DNA from: an uncultured Verrucomicrobia subdivision 3 bacterium
GTDB taxonomy: Bacteria; Verrucomicrobiota; Verrucomicrobiia; Limisphaerales; DASXHY01
Reading direction: 5' to 3'
Length of the DNA stretch: 37,945 nt
NCBI GenBank assembly: GCA_937890005.1
Contig: CALBZA010000035.1
Coordinates: 1 to 37,945, forward strand
Below are positions 1 to 7,183 of the stretch, piece after piece. The stretch's first letter is position 1, and each line of letters opens with the position of its first letter. The position numbers were made by a program, and so were the translations under genes. The notes beneath the pieces were generated by a model, which saw only the letters and a program-made list of their open reading frames with translations, made no database searches and was not told the origin of the DNA.

Positions 1-149
1 GGTGGCTGGTTTATTGTGCCCGTCGCTGGCTGGTTCGTAGTGCCCGCTGACAGGAAGTGAAAGCTCAGTAGTTATACGTATTGTTACATTTCATTGAAAG
101 AACACCCACAGTGGTGTCGTATTAACTACGAGAAGTTGGCAAAACATTT

Positions 150-1520
150 ATGGAACCCACTCGACGCAAAATCGCTGCGCTCAAGATTGATCTGAGCAAT
201 TACCGCACTGTCCCACAGGATGATGATCGTTCGGCCATCCATGCCATGATCACTTTGGAACCAGAATATTTCTGGGGATTGGCCGACAGCCTGATTGAGG
301 ATGGCTACGTTCCAAACGAAAGCATCATCGTGTTAAAGCAAGGCAAGAAGGAGATTGTTAAGGAAGGAAATCGAAGAGTAGCAGCAATGAAGTTGATCTT
401 GGGATTGGTTCCTTTGGAAGGCATGGAGGTACCGGAATCTATGGAGACTCGAATCAAAGGAATTTCCAGCTCATGGAAGAAGGAAAACGAGCTCGTTCCC
501 TGCCTTCTGTTTGAAGAAGAAGAGAGAGAGATGGCCGATCGAATCGTGGCGAGAATTCACGGAAGGCGGGAGAAAGCCAGTCGGCTTCCGTGGAACTCGG
601 TTGCGCGCGCTCGCCACAACCGTGAAGAGAAAAAGCGGGCCGAGTCAGGCTTGGACCTTTTGGAAGCCTATTTGGACGGCGGTACGAATCTAACCCCTGA
701 GGATAAAGAACGATGGGCTGCTGATTATCCTCTGACGGTATTGAACGATGCATTACCCAGAATTGCGACAATTACCGGTATCGCGAGCGCAAATCTCGCC
801 ACTTCGTATGTCACTCACAAAAATCGGAAGGGTTTTGAGAACCTTTTCAAAGACATCGGATTGGGAAAGGTCACGTTCCATACGGTTCGACACACGAACT
901 TCCTGCCGAATTATGGATTTGTTCCCCCGGCACCGGCGCCGACTCCTGCTCCCGCTCCAACTCCCGCTCCTAATCCAACACCCTCGTCAAATCCGCCCAC
1001 TTCTCCGCCCACTCCGCCGCAAACAACTCCAAGTTCAGCGGCTCCTGCCGCACCAGCATATCCATTAGACACGAAGCAAGCAGTTAGGAAAACTCTCCGC
1101 AACTTCGTCCCCAGAGGGAAAGAACGAGATAAATTGGCGTCGTTTCTGAAAGAGATTAAGAGTCTTCCGATGGACAAATTCCCATTGTCCTTTTGTTTTC
1201 TGCTCCGCGGCATGTTTGAAATCTCAGCCAAAGCGTTCGCCAAAGATCATTCTATTCCTGTGATCGACAAAGGAAATGATAGGAAGCTCTCTGCAATTCT
1301 CAAAGACATCGCTGCCACGCTCACAAAAGGGATGGACAGCAAAAGCGCCGAACGCAAAGCGATTCAAGGAGCACTGACAGAACTCAGTTCTCCAGATAGC
1401 CTTCTTTCAATTACGTCCCTTAATTTCATCGTGCATGGCCCTACGTTTTCAATGGACGAGCGGCATATCTGCACACGTTTTCACAACGTGTTTCCATTAC
1501 TGGAAGCCATGAACCGTTAA
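150..1520 (+). CDS. ParB-like N-terminal domain protein with proline-rich hinge and helical C-terminal domain
   Basis: A 456-residue protein. Residues 1-130 look like the ParB/Srx fold: a short DNYR-like start and the signature EGNRRVAAMKL at 72-82, matching the GxRR nucleotide-binding motif of ParB-type proteins. Residues 130-250 are charged and helical. A hinge of almost pure Pro/Ala/Thr/Ser spans about 259-304. The C-terminal domain (about 310-456) is helical and ends with LNFIVHG near 424-430 followed by a phenylalanine- and leucine-rich helix, which recalls HEPN-like C-terminal domains of defence-associated ParB proteins (weak, from memory). It is followed after one base by an adenine methyltransferase, so the two are probably co-translated. 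ParB-like domains can be CTPases, nucleases or DNA-binding; which applies here cannot be read from sequence. No clear ribosome site precedes the ATG. Confidence 0.75.
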   Translation: MEPTRRKIAALKIDLSNYRTVPQDDDRSAIHAMITLEPEYFWGLADSLIEDGYVPNESIIVLKQGKKEIVKEGNRRVAAMKLILGLVPLEGMEVPESMETRIKGISSSWKKENELVPCLLFEEEEREMADRIVARIHGRREKASRLPWNSVARARHNREEKKRAESGLDLLEAYLDGGTNLTPEDKERWAADYPLTVLNDALPRIATITGIASANLATSYVTHKNRKGFENLFKDIGLGKVTFHTVRHTNFLPNYGFVPPAPAPTPAPAPTPAPNPTPSSNPPTSPPTPPQTTPSSAAPAAPAYPLDTKQAVRKTLRNFVPRGKERDKLASFLKEIKSLPMDKFPLSFCFLLRGMFEISAKAFAKDHSIPVIDKGNDRKLSAILKDIAATLTKGMDSKSAERKAIQGALTELSSPDSLLSITSLNFIVHGPTFSMDERHICTRFHNVFPLLEAMNR

Positions 1521-1521
1521 T

Positions 1522-2406
1522 ATGGCCACGTACAGCACACCATTGCGCTATCCAGGCGGAAAGCAGAAGCTGGCGCCGTTTGTTCTGGAAGTCCTCGAGG
1601 CAAACGACCTCGTGGGAGGTGCTTACTCGGAGCCATACGCAGGGGGCGGCGGTGTCGGATTTGAACTCCTTCTAAGCGATAAAATCAGCCATTTTTATCT
1701 GAACGATTCCTGTGTTGCTATCCATTCGATTTGGGCGTCGATCTTACACAATACAGATGAATTCTGCCGCCGGATACGAGATACACCACTGAATATCGAA
1801 ATCTGGAAACAACAGCGGGAGATTGTCTCACGCTCAGCAGAATTTCCCTCGATTGATGTTGGGTTCGCTGCGTTTTATCTGAATCGCAGTAATCGTTCCG
1901 GTATCATTGCCGGCGGCGGAGTGATCGGTGGTTTGAAACAAGACGGGGAATGGAAAATGGATGCGCGTTTTCCGAAAGAAAAGCTCATCGCAAGAATTCT
2001 GGCGATAGCACAAAAACGCGATTCAATTACGGTCAGCAACCTCGATGCTGAAGTTTTCATTAGAGATGCTGTCCCTACACTTCCAGAGAGAACATTGATC
2101 TATTTCGACCCACCGTATTTTAACAAAGCATCGGGCCTATATTTCAACGCCTATAAGCGGGAGGATCATGGTCGAATCGCCACGGCTATTCAAAACCTCA
2201 CCGGGCGTTGGATGGTTTCGTACGACAACACTCCACAGATTCGCCGTTTGTACGCAGGACGACGCCAATTTGCATTCAGTCTTCAGTATAACGCCGCATC
2301 TGCATACAAAGGGAAGGAAGTCTTTTTCTTTTCCGACGCAGTAACTGTTCCCAAAAGTTCAGGTCTGAAAATGATCAATAAAGCTCTGTGGCGGGTGCAG
2401 AGATAA
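1522..2406 (+). CDS. D12-class DNA adenine N6-methyltransferase (Dam family)
   Basis: A 294-residue SAM-dependent enzyme expected to methylate adenine at N6 in DNA. The order of motifs is that of the D12 (alpha) class: LRYPGGKQKL at 8-17 for SAM binding, SEPYAGGGGVGFELL at 37-50 (motif I), FYLNRSNRSG at 118-127, and the catalytic DPPYF at 196-200. Length is normal for Dam-type enzymes (270-300). The ATG begins one base after the stop of the ParB-like gene, so the pair forms one transcriptional unit. No adjacent restriction endonuclease is recognisable. The enzyme could be an orphan phage-type methylase or the self-protection half of a defence module whose effector is the ParB-like protein. 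The target site cannot be predicted. Confidence 0.93.
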   Translation: MATYSTPLRYPGGKQKLAPFVLEVLEANDLVGGAYSEPYAGGGGVGFELLLSDKISHFYLNDSCVAIHSIWASILHNTDEFCRRIRDTPLNIEIWKQQREIVSRSAEFPSIDVGFAAFYLNRSNRSGIIAGGGVIGGLKQDGEWKMDARFPKEKLIARILAIAQKRDSITVSNLDAEVFIRDAVPTLPERTLIYFDPPYFNKASGLYFNAYKREDHGRIATAIQNLTGRWMVSYDNTPQIRRLYAGRRQFAFSLQYNAASAYKGKEVFFFSDAVTVPKSSGLKMINKALWRVQR

Positions 2407-2418
2407 CCCTGGCGGCGT

Positions 2419-2634
2419 TCAGTAATGCTCAAGCAGTTCGCGGATCGTTTGATAGACTTCGCTGGGATGTTTACATCCAGCTTCGTTCAGTTGCGTGCGA
2501 AGCTGCGCTTTGAACGCCTGCTTCATCTCATTGAACTTATCTTCCGCAAGCAGGCCCGTGCAGTGCGCCTTCTTCACCAGATCGTCATACTCGCGCTTGG
2601 TAAGCAGGACCATCATACGGTTTGGCGTGATCAC
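2419..2634 (-). CDS. small hypothetical protein, phage-like cluster
   Basis: A 71-residue protein with a GTG start; ATG codons at residues 7 and 8 are alternative starts. It is charged and predicted helical (TKREYDDLVKKAH, then a region rich in Lys, Gln and Glu ending RELLEHY). No family is recognised. It is the last gene of a three-gene minus-strand cluster, 9 bases after the RyR-domain gene, and converges on the adenine methyltransferase with only 12 bases between the stops. The small size, tight packing and phage-type neighbours suggest an accessory phage gene; function unknown. Confidence 0.6.
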   Translation of the reverse strand: MITPNRMMVLLTKREYDDLVKKAHCTGLLAEDKFNEMKQAFKAQLRTQLNEAGCKHPSEVYQTIRELLEHY

Positions 2635-2637
2635 GGA

Positions 2638-2682
2638 AAACGTTCACGATCGCTGTGAAAAAACGTTCACAATCGCTGTGAA
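2638..2682. repeat. Tandem direct duplication, period 23 bp
   Basis: Two copies of a 22-base unit beginning aaacgttcac and ending atcgctgtgaa occupy 2638-2659 and 2661-2682, with one mismatch (g versus a) and a 23-base period. It covers the 3' end of the RyR-domain gene and the spacer before the next gene. Since 23 is not a multiple of three, the duplication would have changed the reading frame at the C-terminus. Confidence 0.85.
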
Positions 2683-2991
2683 TAGTGAATCCTTCAGTCT
2701 CTGTTCGGCGGGCAGTTCATCGTATGGAAGAAAGCACGGATGCTCTTTCTTCACCGGGTCTTTTACCGGTCCATACTTCCAGCCCGTCGCTTCCTTCTCC
2801 TTCAGCCACTCTTCGTGCGATCGGCTCGGGCTCGCGCCGGGATTTGCCAGGTGAAACTCCACGCCTTTGATGGCGCTCACCCGCTGCCATTCTGGAGTGT
2901 CTTCCCAGGGCAACTGGCTGTCATCGTCCAGCTGGGCACAATAGGCCCGATTGGCCTCATGACAGATGCGGGCGATCTGGCGAGCTGTCAT
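2644..2991 (-). CDS. RyR-domain protein (phage-type)
   Basis: A 115-residue protein consisting of little more than one RyR domain (the ryanodine-receptor repeat fold found in many phage and bacterial proteins). Diagnostic parts are ARICHEANRAYC near the N-terminus, the central WLKEKEATGWKYGPVKD, and the C-terminal LPYDELPAEQRLKDSLF. An upstream in-frame ATG exists at 3003, but the ATG at 2991 forms an ATGA overlap with the stop of the preceding gene, which favours translational coupling and this start. Its last codons lie in a 23-bp tandem duplication (2638-2682), so the extreme C-terminus may be recently altered. The domain is thought to bind small ligands, possibly nucleotides; the role here is unknown. 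Confidence 0.8.
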   Translation of the reverse strand: MTARQIARICHEANRAYCAQLDDDSQLPWEDTPEWQRVSAIKGVEFHLANPGASPSRSHEEWLKEKEATGWKYGPVKDPVKKEHPCFLPYDELPAEQRLKDSLFTAIVNVFSQRS

Positions 2992-3254
2992 ATCGGGTAG
3001 CAAGAGGCTCCACCGTCGAATGCTTGGATCACCTTTCCGATCCGCATCCTGGCATCTTCAAGGTGGCGGTAAGCCAGCATTGCGTTTGCGATCATCTCGC
3101 CGCGATCCGGAACAATTGTTCCGTTTTCGACCGGTGTTCCAAACGATGCCTGGCCAAACTCAACATGAGGCAGTTCGCCTTTGAAGGCGCGCAGTCGTTT
3201 CTCGAAGTCGAGGATCTGCGCGCGGAGAGTTGCGCACTCGGCTTTGATGTCCAT
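2988..3254 (-). CDS. small phage-type helical protein, possible Acb2/Tad1-like
   Basis: An 88-residue protein starting MDIKAEC. A longer frame reaches back through the tRNA gene and is not credible, so this ATG is chosen. The N-terminal 30 residues (LRAQILDFEKRLRAFKGELP) look helical. The C-terminal part has a second helical segment, AYRHLEDARMRIGKVIQA, followed by FDGG. That motif recurs in short phage proteins, and from memory it resembles the hairpin of the Acb2/Tad1 superfamily, which sequesters the cyclic nucleotide signals of CBASS/Thoeris immunity. This link is weak and unproven. The gene heads a three-gene minus-strand cluster and shares an ATGA overlap with the RyR-domain gene. A 7-bp palindrome lies 15 bases upstream of the start. 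Confidence 0.65.
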   Translation of the reverse strand: MDIKAECATLRAQILDFEKRLRAFKGELPHVEFGQASFGTPVENGTIVPDRGEMIANAMLAYRHLEDARMRIGKVIQAFDGGASCYPI

Positions 3255-3268
3255 AGCGGGCCGACTAT

Positions 3269-3286
3269 ACCAAACGAATGTTTGGT
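3269..3286. promoter_or_regulatory. Perfect 7-bp palindrome upstream of phage-like cluster
   Basis: accaaac at 3269-3275 and gtttggt at 3280-3286 are perfect inverted copies separated by gaat. The site lies 15 bases before the first gene of the minus-strand cluster. Its symmetry and position fit an operator for a small repressor or a 5' leader hairpin; neither is demonstrated. Confidence 0.4.
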
Positions 3287-3418
3287 GACAATTGGGGACA
3301 GATGGACCGGGGGCAGACGGGTTTTGACGGGGACTTTTGGGAAAAATCACATTCTGCAAGAACCACGCGGAAATGAAATACCAGCGCAGGGATGCTCGCT
3401 GGATGGTGGTCAATACGA

Positions 3419-3493
<75 letters not shown>

Positions 3494-4090
3494 GACCGAT
3501 TACGACGCGGAGATCATTGTTTCCCCGGTCGTGAGACGGGCGAAATGTAGCGGATGCTCACGCAACTCGGCAAGTCCCCAAAGCAAAATTCACAGGGTTC
3601 GTCGCGATCACCGATGTCGGCCCTGTAATGCGATACTCTGCAGGCCTCGCACTCATGATCTGCGTTCCTCCGCCAAATCTGTGGACGAAGGGTATCCGTA
3701 GATGGTGCAGATTTCGCAGATAGAATGATGACGACGTGGAGCTGCAGAGAACAGAGAAAGTCGGGTTTGATCGCGGTCGTCGGCGTTTAGCCTTTTTTGT
3801 CGCGGCGCAGCACGACCCGATGAAACGGGGCAAAAAAGGTTGTGAGAATTCTTAAGAAATGATGAGCGTTCCGGATGAACTGCTGTCATATTCAGCGGCG
3901 TCGATCGGGTTGCGGTTGAGATGAGAAAGTAGAAGGGAGCCGCAAAGAAAGGGTCTTCGGGGTGGTTCGATCAGTTCAGAATCCTCAGGGCGGATAAGGG
4001 AAACTCTTAGCTTCACTAGTCGCTTCCGGTAGGTCGCAAACAGGGCCGTCCCCAATTGTTGTTTTTGACGGCTGTTCCTAATTTGCTCCC
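3494..4090. other. About 0.6 kb without a recognisable gene
   Basis: Short open frames here on both strands have low-complexity or arginine/serine-rich translations without family resemblance. The stretch separates the tRNA from the PocR-AraC gene. It contains a nested inverted repeat at 3791-3839 and the left arm of the repeat around the AraC start at 4053-4064; nothing else stands out. Confidence 0.6.
3791..3839. repeat. Nested inverted repeat with A/T-rich outer stem
   Basis: ccttttttg (3791-3799) and caaaaaagg (3831-3839) are perfect inverted copies, and the interior contains a second hairpin, cccg (3816-3819) with cggg (3826-3829). As RNA this would be a stacked stem-loop. It lies in a gene-free stretch and could be a terminator remnant or a small structured RNA. 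Confidence 0.4.
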
Positions 4091-4106
4091 ATGCAAACAA
4101 CAATTG
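4053..4106. promoter_or_regulatory. Perfect 12-bp inverted repeat flanking the araC-type start codon
   Basis: CAATTGTTGTTT at 4053-4064 and AAACAACAATTG at 4095-4106 are exact inverted copies with a 30-base loop. The ATG of the AraC-type gene (4091) lies in the loop and codons 2-6 fall in the right arm. In mRNA this hairpin could occlude the start site; in DNA the arms could be paired operator half-sites for autoregulation. Confidence 0.6.
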
Positions 4107-5143
4107 AGCGACAAGAATTGCTTAATCAACTTTCGGAAACGGAGAGTCGGAAGGAAACAGCAGTGTTGCCCCGGGTTGAGTCCCGTTCCGTGGACGGCCT
4201 CGGCCGCCGCGATTCTGCGTTCAAGCCAAGGAACCCGTTTGCAGCGCCCGGCAGCGGAAATGGCAATGCCAATCGCGCGCTGGTTGAAGCGCTCGCCAAT
4301 TCAAAGATTTATCAGGAATACGAACGGGCATTCAGCGACGCCACCGGTCTTCCGGTTGCGCTGCGTCCGGTCGAATCGTGGCAGCTGCCGCACCACGGCA
4401 AGCGCAACGAAAGCCCCTTCTGCCAGCTGCTGGCGCAAAAGAGCCGCGCGTGCAGCGCCTGTCTGCAGGTGCAGGAGCAGCTCTCGGAACGCGCCACGTT
4501 GGAACCGCAGACCATCAGCTGCCCGATCGGCATGTGCGACACAGCGGTCCCGGTCCGGCTCGGCGACAAGGTGATCGGTTTCCTTCAAACCGGTCAGTTG
4601 TTTCGCAAGAAGCCGACTCAATCGCAGTTCGAGCGCGCGGCGAAACTGGTTGCGGAGTGGGGCGTTGACGAGGACATCGAGACGCTGCGTGACGCTTATT
4701 TCGGCACCCGGGTTGTTTCCAACAGGCAGCATGAATCGGTTGTGAAGCTGCTCTCCATTTTTGCGCAGCACCTGTCGATGTTGAGCAATCAGGTCGTGGT
4801 GCAACACGAGAATGCCGAGCCGCCGGTGATCACCCGTGCGAAGGAATACATTCACGAGCATCAGACCGAGGAACTTTCGCTCGGCCAGGTGGCGAAGGCG
4901 GTCAATACGAGCACGTTCTACTTCTGCAAGATGTTCAAGAAGGTGACCGGGATCAATTTCACCGACTACCTGTCGCGCGTGCGGATTGAAAAGGCGAAGA
5001 ATCTTCTCCTGAACCCGAACCTGCGCGTCAGTGAAATCGCCTTCGAAGTCGGCTTCCAGTCGCTCACCCACTTCAATCGCGTGTTCAAGAAAATCCTCGG
5101 TCAGTCTCCGACGGAGTATCGAGCACAGCTTCTCGGACGATAA
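4091..5143 (+). CDS. PocR-domain AraC-family transcriptional regulator
   Basis: A 350-residue regulator. Residues 1-65 are disordered. Residues 68-225 form a PocR-type ligand-sensing domain with five cysteines in the expected spacing (C111, C121, C124, C144, C149), preceded by LPVALRPVESW and followed by VIGFLQTGQLF. These cysteines are thought to bind a metal or respond to redox state in this family. Residues 248-348 form a two-helix-turn-helix AraC DNA-binding domain (SLGQVAKAVNTSTFYFCKMFKK, then RVSEIAFEVGFQSLTHFNRVFKK, each read as separate helices). PocR-AraC proteins typically control carbohydrate or diol use. The start codon is enclosed by a perfect inverted repeat, suggesting control of its own expression. 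A small gene and a terminator follow. Confidence 0.92.
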   Translation: MQTTIERQELLNQLSETESRKETAVLPRVESRSVDGLGRRDSAFKPRNPFAAPGSGNGNANRALVEALANSKIYQEYERAFSDATGLPVALRPVESWQLPHHGKRNESPFCQLLAQKSRACSACLQVQEQLSERATLEPQTISCPIGMCDTAVPVRLGDKVIGFLQTGQLFRKKPTQSQFERAAKLVAEWGVDEDIETLRDAYFGTRVVSNRQHESVVKLLSIFAQHLSMLSNQVVVQHENAEPPVITRAKEYIHEHQTEELSLGQVAKAVNTSTFYFCKMFKKVTGINFTDYLSRVRIEKAKNLLLNPNLRVSEIAFEVGFQSLTHFNRVFKKILGQSPTEYRAQLLGR

Positions 5144-5250
5144 GCTTGTCGGTTGCGGATGATGTATGCGGATGTTGTAAACCGAAGAATGCGGATGTCG
5201 TGATGAAAAAGCGGAATGGTTCTGAAACTCAACAGGTGAGAAACGAAACG

Positions 5251-5391
5251 ATGACAATGGCGGTGCCGGTTCACGTGCAGAGTGGAAGGATGCGTTTCCT
5301 CGCGTATCTGGATCGGAATCGTGTCTGGCGGGATTTCTACAATCATAAAATAGTCGAAGGAAAAGTGACCCGGGTGCCCTACGGATTTTGA
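5251..5391 (+). CDS. small hypothetical protein
   Basis: A 46-residue protein (MTMAVPVHVQSGRM... ending VTRVPYGF) rich in aromatic and basic residues, with a YLDRNRVWRDFYNHK core. The frame is open back to the end of the AraC-type gene, so a 62-residue form starting at ATG 5203 is also possible. I prefer 5251 because AGGTGAG lies at 5234-5240. No family is recognised. It sits between the AraC gene and a strong terminator, as expected for the last gene of that transcript. Confidence 0.45.
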   Translation: MTMAVPVHVQSGRMRFLAYLDRNRVWRDFYNHKIVEGKVTRVPYGF

Positions 5392-5437
5392 ATCATTTGA
5401 CGGCTCTTTGAGCAGTCATTCCCCAAAAACACCCCCC

Positions 5438-5474
5438 GAGCCGCGGACATCGTTCGCGGCTCTTTCTTTTTTTT
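5438..5474 (+). terminator. Rho-independent terminator
   Basis: GAGCCGCG (5438-5445) pairs perfectly with CGCGGCTC (5455-5462) over a 9-base loop and is followed by TTTC and eight T residues. It ends the AraC/small-protein transcript and isolates the histidine kinase operon downstream. Confidence 0.9.
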
Positions 5475-5519
5475 CCGGAATGCTTATCGTCGTGCCGACT
5501 CAACAGACCTATCGCACGC

Positions 5520-7163
5520 ATGACAGAATACTCGCGAATGTCCAAAGCCGAACTCATCGCCCGATTGCAGGCTTTGGAGATTCGATCCCCGAAGGAAACA
5601 GCGCAGCCTTCACCCACACGCCAGACGCTTTCCAACACGGCGCTTTTCGACAGTGAAGAACGGCTTCGCGCCATTCTCGACACCGCCGTCGAAGGCATCA
5701 TCACGATCGACGAGCGCGGCATCATCGAGTCGATGAATCGCGCCGCGGAAAAACTTTTCGGTTATTCGTCCGAGGAAATTGTGGGACGGAACGTGAGCAC
5801 CTTGATGCCGTCTCCCTACCGTGAAGCGCACGATGGCTACATCGAAAAGTATGTTCGAACCGGTCATGCGAAAATCATCGGCATCGGCCGCGAAGTGATC
5901 GGACTGCGAAAGAACGGCGAAGTGTTTCCGATGGACCTTGCCGTCAGTGAAGTCAGGCTGGCGAATCGCCGGCTGTTCACCGGATTTGTCCGCGACATCA
6001 CGGAACGCAAAGAGGCGGAGAAACGCCTGTCGTATTACGCGGCCATTGTTGAATCGACAGAGGACGCCATCATCAGCCAGGACCTCTCAGGCATCATCAC
6101 CAGCTGGAACAAGGGTGCTGAAAACCTGTTCGGTTACATGCGCGAGGAGGCGATTGGAAATCCCTTCGCAATGCTGTTGCCGCCGGACCGGCTGGCGGAA
6201 GAGGAGGCGATCCTAGCCACGATCCGAAAGGGACTTTCGGTGGAACGCTTTGAAACCGTGCGCAAGCGCAAGGACGGCAAACCGATCGACATCTCCGTCA
6301 CCACATCGCCGCTGCGAACTCCGGATGGAACCATCGTGGGAGCGTCCAAAGTGGCCCGCGACATCACAGACCGAAAGCGCGCCGAGGAAAAACTCGCGGC
6401 TCTGGCGCACACATTGGCGGAGAAGAACAAGGAACTGGAAACCATCGTTTACATCGCATCGCACGATCTGCGTTCGCCGCTCGTCAACATCCAGGGATTC
6501 AGCCGTGAACTCTCGCATGCCTGCGAAACGTTGCGGGCACGATTGAATGCTGACGTCAAAGAAATCGATCGCGTTGAACTCAAACGCCTGCTGGATGAAG
6601 ACATTCCGGAAGCGCTGGAATACATCCAGGCCGGTGTCACCAAAATCGACAGTCTTCTCGCCGGATTCCTCCGCTACTCGCGTCTCGGTCGCGCCGCGAT
6701 GAAGGTGGAGAAACTTGAAATGAATCCGCTGATCGATGCGATCGTTCAGGCGATGGAATTTCAGATCAAACATGCGGGCGCCAAAGTGATCGTTTCAGAA
6801 CTGCCGGCATGCAGTGGCGATTCCACGTTGATCAGCCAGGTCTTTTCCAACCTGATTGAAAATGCGGTCAAATATCGAAGCCCAAACCGCCCGTGCGAAG
6901 TTCAGATCTCCGGTCGCGTCGAGAAGGACACGGCGATCTATTCCGTCCGCGACAATGGAATCGGCATCGCCCTCGAGCATCAGGGAAAGGTGTTTGAGAT
7001 TTTTCATCGGCTGAATCCCGGCGATTCAGAAGGCGAGGGGCTTGGCCTGACGATCACGCAACGCATCATGGAACGACACAACGGACGCATCTGGGTTGAA
7101 TCGGCCACCGACAAAGGTTCGACGTTTTTTGTTTCCCTGCCGACGATGCCGCAGGCAAAGTGA
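5520..7163 (+). CDS. Soluble PAS-PAS sensor histidine kinase with FixL-like haem PAS
   Basis: A 547-residue kinase without membrane segments, so cytoplasmic. PAS 1 (about 46-160) closely follows the FixL pattern: LMPSPYREAHDGYI places His104 at the proximal haem-ligand position, and GIGREVIG places Arg124 at the distal O2-contacting arginine position. PAS 2 spans about 172-285, ending in the typical DITDRKRAEE. The dimerisation domain carries the phospho-acceptor His315 in IASHDLRSPL. The ATPase domain has the N box NLIENAVKY (444-452), DNGIG (478-482) and GEGLGL (505-510). Its stop overlaps the preceding GTG of the next gene in a GTGA junction. Haem and oxygen sensing is inferred from these residues only. 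An ATG at residue 7 is an alternative start. Confidence 0.92.
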   Translation: MTEYSRMSKAELIARLQALEIRSPKETAQPSPTRQTLSNTALFDSEERLRAILDTAVEGIITIDERGIIESMNRAAEKLFGYSSEEIVGRNVSTLMPSPYREAHDGYIEKYVRTGHAKIIGIGREVIGLRKNGEVFPMDLAVSEVRLANRRLFTGFVRDITERKEAEKRLSYYAAIVESTEDAIISQDLSGIITSWNKGAENLFGYMREEAIGNPFAMLLPPDRLAEEEAILATIRKGLSVERFETVRKRKDGKPIDISVTTSPLRTPDGTIVGASKVARDITDRKRAEEKLAALAHTLAEKNKELETIVYIASHDLRSPLVNIQGFSRELSHACETLRARLNADVKEIDRVELKRLLDEDIPEALEYIQAGVTKIDSLLAGFLRYSRLGRAAMKVEKLEMNPLIDAIVQAMEFQIKHAGAKVIVSELPACSGDSTLISQVFSNLIENAVKYRSPNRPCEVQISGRVEKDTAIYSVRDNGIGIALEHQGKVFEIFHRLNPGDSEGEGLGLTITQRIMERHNGRIWVESATDKGSTFFVSLPTMPQAK

Positions 7164-7183
7164 GCCGGGACAAATTCATGGTT

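Noticed and set aside
3558..4103. Open frames on both strands in the gene-free stretch
   Set aside because: Basic, serine-rich translations with no family pattern, overlapping each other; nothing supports a real gene.
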